7,545 nucleotides of DNA, taken from Prolixibacteraceae bacterium (GTDB lineage Bacteria; Bacteroidota; Bacteroidia; Bacteroidales; Prolixibacteraceae). The position numbers and the translations under genes were made by a program. The stretch spans positions 1-7,545 of the forward strand of contig SKHV01000508.1 in NCBI GenBank assembly GCA_007116765.1, written 5' to 3'. The notes below the pieces were generated by a model, which saw only the letters and a program-made list of their open reading frames with translations, did no database searches and was not told where the DNA came from. Below are positions 5,644-7,545 of the stretch, in pieces (the first letter of the stretch is position 1; every line of letters begins with the position of its first letter).

Positions 5644-5742
5644 TTGGTTTTGTGTTGAATAATTGCCATTTTGTGTTTGGTTTTGTGTAGAATAATAGCG
5701 TAATTATAATTGGTTTTGTGAAAAAACGACTATCTTTATGCT
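5644..5742 (+). repeat. Three 33-bp direct repeat units upstream of the ATPase gene
   Basis: The 11-mer ttggttttgtg occurs at 5644-5654, 5677-5687 and 5710-5720, exactly 33 bp apart each time. Units 1 and 2 agree at 19 of their first 20 bases (ttggttttgtg followed by t-t/a-gaataat). Unit 3 diverges after the 11-mer and runs into a promoter-like sequence. The array fills most of the gap between the broken epimerase gene and the ATPase gene. Plausible roles are a repeated binding site for a regulator, an end of a mobile element, or decayed promoter duplications. Confidence 0.85.
5710..5738 (+). promoter_or_regulatory. Candidate Bacteroidota-type promoter for the ATPase gene
   Basis: ttg at 5710-5712 and tatcttta at 5731-5738 are separated by 18 nt. 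This fits the Bacteroidota pattern of TTG, 17-23 nt, TAnnTTTG with one mismatch (final A for G). Transcription would start near 5745, leaving a leader of roughly 20 nt before ATG 5764. The upstream half is the third 11-bp repeat, so a repeat-binding factor could control it. It is inferred from sequence only. Confidence 0.4.
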
Positions 5743-5763
5743 CATATCAAAAATAAAAAGATC

Positions 5764-7113
5764 ATGTTTCAACGCAATGCAATATTGTTATTACACGACT
5801 GGAAAACCAGACCCAATAGAAAACCACTAATAATCAGGGGGGCAAGGCAAGTAGGAAAAACAACCTTGGTAAATGAGTTTGCCAAGGAGTTTGATACCTA
5901 TCTGCATTTAAATTTGGAGAAAAGTGCCGACAATGAATTATTTGATAAAAATGATACTGTTGAGGATATTTTAACGTCAATCTATTTACTGCAAAATAAG
6001 AGAAAGATAAATGGAAGTGTATTGCTGTTTATTGATGAAATACAGAATTCAGCTCGTGCAGTGGCTTTGTTACGATACTTCTACGAAGAATTACCTCATA
6101 TTTATGTAATTGCAGCCGGGTCGTTGTTAGAAAGTTTAATGGATCGTCATATAAATTTTCCAGTTGGAAGAGTTGAATATTTAGCATTACGTCCTTGTTC
6201 GTTTAGCGAGTTTTTGGGGGCGGTGGGTGAAACAGAACTCAAAAAAGCAATAGAATCAATCAGTTTGCCGTCATCCATACATGGAAAAGCAATGAAGCTT
6301 TTTAATGAATATGTTTTGGTTGGCGGGATGCCCGAAGCAGTAGCATTTTATGCCCAAACAAAGGATCTGGTATCATTAAACAGTATTTATGAAACATTGA
6401 TAACCGGATACAGAGATGATTCGGAAAAATATGCACTGAATCCCAGTTCTGAGCATGTGATACGGCATATATTGACTTATGGGTGGCAATATGCCGGTCA
6501 GCGTATTAAGTTTGAAAAATTTGCAAATTCAAATTATAAATCGCGTGAAATGGGAGAAGCCTTGCGAACATCGGAAAAAGCTTTACTATTAGAGTTATCT
6601 TATCCTACCACCTCTGCATTAGCACCTATTCAACCTGATTTAAAAAAATCACCAAAATTACTGTGGCTCGACACCGGATTAGTAAATTATTCAGCCGGAT
6701 TGCAAAAGGAATTATTTGGCATAAAGGATATTAGTGAATCGTGGAAAGGCAAAATAGCAGAACATATTGTTGCGCAAGAATTATTATCGTTATCTGCAAA
6801 AGTATCTGAAAAACGCTATTTTTGGGTTCGTGAGGCAAAAAATTCTCAAGCTGAAATTGATTTTATATTTCAATACGGAGGTCAATTAATTCCAATTGAA
6901 GTGAAATCAGGTAATTGTTCTACTCTAAAATCCTTACATTCTTTTATGGAAAGTTCAACACAGGATATTGCCATCCGTTTTTGGAATAATCCGGTTACCA
7001 ACGACTTGATCACACTTCCTTCCGGGAAAAAATACACCTTGCATAATCTTCCTGTTTATTATGCGGGTCAGTTGACAGCATTTTTGAAAAAACAGAAATT
7101 AGAGATTTATTAA
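5764..7113 (+). CDS. AAA+ ATPase with C-terminal DUF4143 domain
   Basis: This 449-residue protein has the usual family length. The N-terminal AAA_14 ATPase domain has Walker A GARQVGKTT (26-34), Walker B VLLFIDEIQ (86-94), a sensor-1-like AAGSLLES (117-124) and the family hallmark FPVGRVEYLALRPCSFSEF (132-150). GGMPEAV (187-193) leads into a middle helical region. The C-terminal DUF4143 part has GKIAEHIVAQEL (329-340, E333), AEIDFIF (364-370, D366) and PIEVKSG (377-383, E379, K381), matching a PD-(D/E)XK-like arrangement. The family is widespread and often multicopy in Bacteroidota genomes, but its cellular role is not established. The gene appears intact, has its own candidate promoter and is not in the sugar pathway. 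It separates a dead and a seemingly live wbjF-like gene, and its stop lies 22 nt before the second one, so that gene may now depend on transcription from here. ATP binding is well supported; nuclease activity is inference. Confidence 0.92.
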   Translation: MFQRNAILLLHDWKTRPNRKPLIIRGARQVGKTTLVNEFAKEFDTYLHLNLEKSADNELFDKNDTVEDILTSIYLLQNKRKINGSVLLFIDEIQNSARAVALLRYFYEELPHIYVIAAGSLLESLMDRHINFPVGRVEYLALRPCSFSEFLGAVGETELKKAIESISLPSSIHGKAMKLFNEYVLVGGMPEAVAFYAQTKDLVSLNSIYETLITGYRDDSEKYALNPSSEHVIRHILTYGWQYAGQRIKFEKFANSNYKSREMGEALRTSEKALLLELSYPTTSALAPIQPDLKKSPKLLWLDTGLVNYSAGLQKELFGIKDISESWKGKIAEHIVAQELLSLSAKVSEKRYFWVREAKNSQAEIDFIFQYGGQLIPIEVKSGNCSTLKSLHSFMESSTQDIAIRFWNNPVTNDLITLPSGKKYTLHNLPVYYAGQLTAFLKKQKLEIY

Positions 7114-7135
7114 AAGGTAATAAGCAAATAATTAA

Positions 7136-7545
7136 ATGAATATACTAATCACCGGTGCCTTTGGCTTTATAGGAACCAACCTTTCTAAGTCACTTAAAAC
7201 AAGATCAAAACAACATATAATTGCTCTGGATATTAAGGAATCTGAAAGTCACTGCTTTGATTTGTTCTATTCATGGAATGAATTGGAGATTATTGATTGG
7301 GGAAAAATAGATGCAATCATCCATTTAGCCGGCAAAGCCCACGATACCAAGAACACAACAGAAGAACAAGCCTATTTCGACATTAATTTAGGGCTAACCC
7401 AAACCATTTTCGAGAAATTTCTAGCATCGAATGCTACAAAATTTATTTTCTTTAGCTCGGTAAAAGCAGTAGCCGATTCTGTTAAGGGAGACTTTCTAAG
7501 CGAGGACGCTGAACCTAAACCGGGAACGGCTTATGGAAGGTCGAA
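7136..7545 (+). CDS. wbjF-like NAD-dependent epimerase/dehydratase (3' end outside window)
   Basis: The first 136 residues of an SDR-family nucleotide-sugar epimerase/reductase are present and the frame is open to the window edge. G7xxG10xxG13 lies in GAFGFIG, D32 after a beta strand is the likely NAD ribose contact, IIHLAGKAHD is at 61-70, IFFSSVKAV at 104-112 carries the catalytic Ser, and AYGRS at 132-136 puts the catalytic Tyr at 133 with the expected Lys just beyond the window. In P. aeruginosa O11, WbjF follows the WbjE transferase and precedes the initiating transferase WbpL, so a WbpL-like gene is expected next. The protein is about two-thirds identical to the remnant at 5391-5621 and probably replaces it. 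Its substrate cannot be read from this fragment. Confidence 0.9.
   Translation, partial: MNILITGAFGFIGTNLSKSLKTRSKQHIIALDIKESESHCFDLFYSWNELEIIDWGKIDAIIHLAGKAHDTKNTTEEQAYFDINLGLTQTIFEKFLASNATKFIFFSSVKAVADSVKGDFLSEDAEPKPGTAYGRS

Noticed and set aside
5644..5742. Possible mini CRISPR array from the regular 33-bp period
   Set aside because: The conserved part is only 11-20 nt, units 1 and 2 are alike beyond the core so there are no unique spacers of CRISPR length, and there are no cas genes. It is a short tandem repeat.
5600..7140. Classic insertion sequence carrying the ATPase gene
   Set aside because: There is no transposase, no matching terminal inverted repeats that I could see, and no target-site duplication. 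The second wbjF-like gene begins at its own ATG and does not resume the first.

Overview
The window is part of a surface-polysaccharide (O-antigen or capsule) gene cluster, with every gene on the + strand. It probably comes from an environmental member of the Bacteroidota. The evidence for that is indirect: start codons lack Shine-Dalgarno sequences, one promoter candidate resembles the Bacteroidota TTG / TAnnTTTG type, and the locus carries a GxxExxY-family gene, a DUF4143-type ATPase and spacer repeats of a kind I associate with that phylum.

The core gene order is wbjB (5'-truncated) - RmlC-like cupin - [GxxExxY gene] - wbjC - wbjD - GT4 glycosyltransferase - wbjF-like epimerase. This follows the wbjB-C-D-E-F order of the Pseudomonas aeruginosa O11 cluster and the capE-F-G and fnlA-B-C modules. 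WbjB/C/D convert UDP-GlcNAc to UDP-N-acetyl-L-fucosamine: 4,6-dehydration with 5-epimerisation, then 3-epimerisation with 4-reduction, then 2-epimerisation. The glycosyltransferase probably transfers FucNAc or a related sugar to a lipid-linked acceptor. The last gene is a UDP-sugar SDR epimerase/reductase that runs off the right edge.

The operon looks scarred. (1) Positions 1-318 are non-coding, palindrome-rich DNA joined directly to the second half of wbjB. (2) The wbjB/cupin and wbjC/wbjD spacers share a 44-nt CACTGTG-type repeat (35/44 identical). (3) A small GxxExxY gene sits between the cupin gene and wbjC, bracketed by a 23-bp inverted repeat (22/23) that supplies the stop codon of the upstream gene. 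(4) A 40-nt segment inside the wbjC reading frame matches the right-hand copy of that repeat at 33/40 positions without gaps, so a spacer-type repeat appears to be translated within an enzyme. (5) A wbjF-like gene is cut off after about 73 codons. It is followed by three 11-bp repeats spaced exactly 33 bp apart, an AAA+ ATPase gene with its own candidate promoter, and then a second wbjF-like gene. The two wbjF-like N-termini are only about two-thirds identical, so this is not a simple recent duplication.

Two inserted genes (GxxExxY and the ATPase) encode proteins with PD-(D/E)XK-like residues, and neither has an obvious role in sugar synthesis. I see no transposase, integrase, tRNA, rRNA or CRISPR array.
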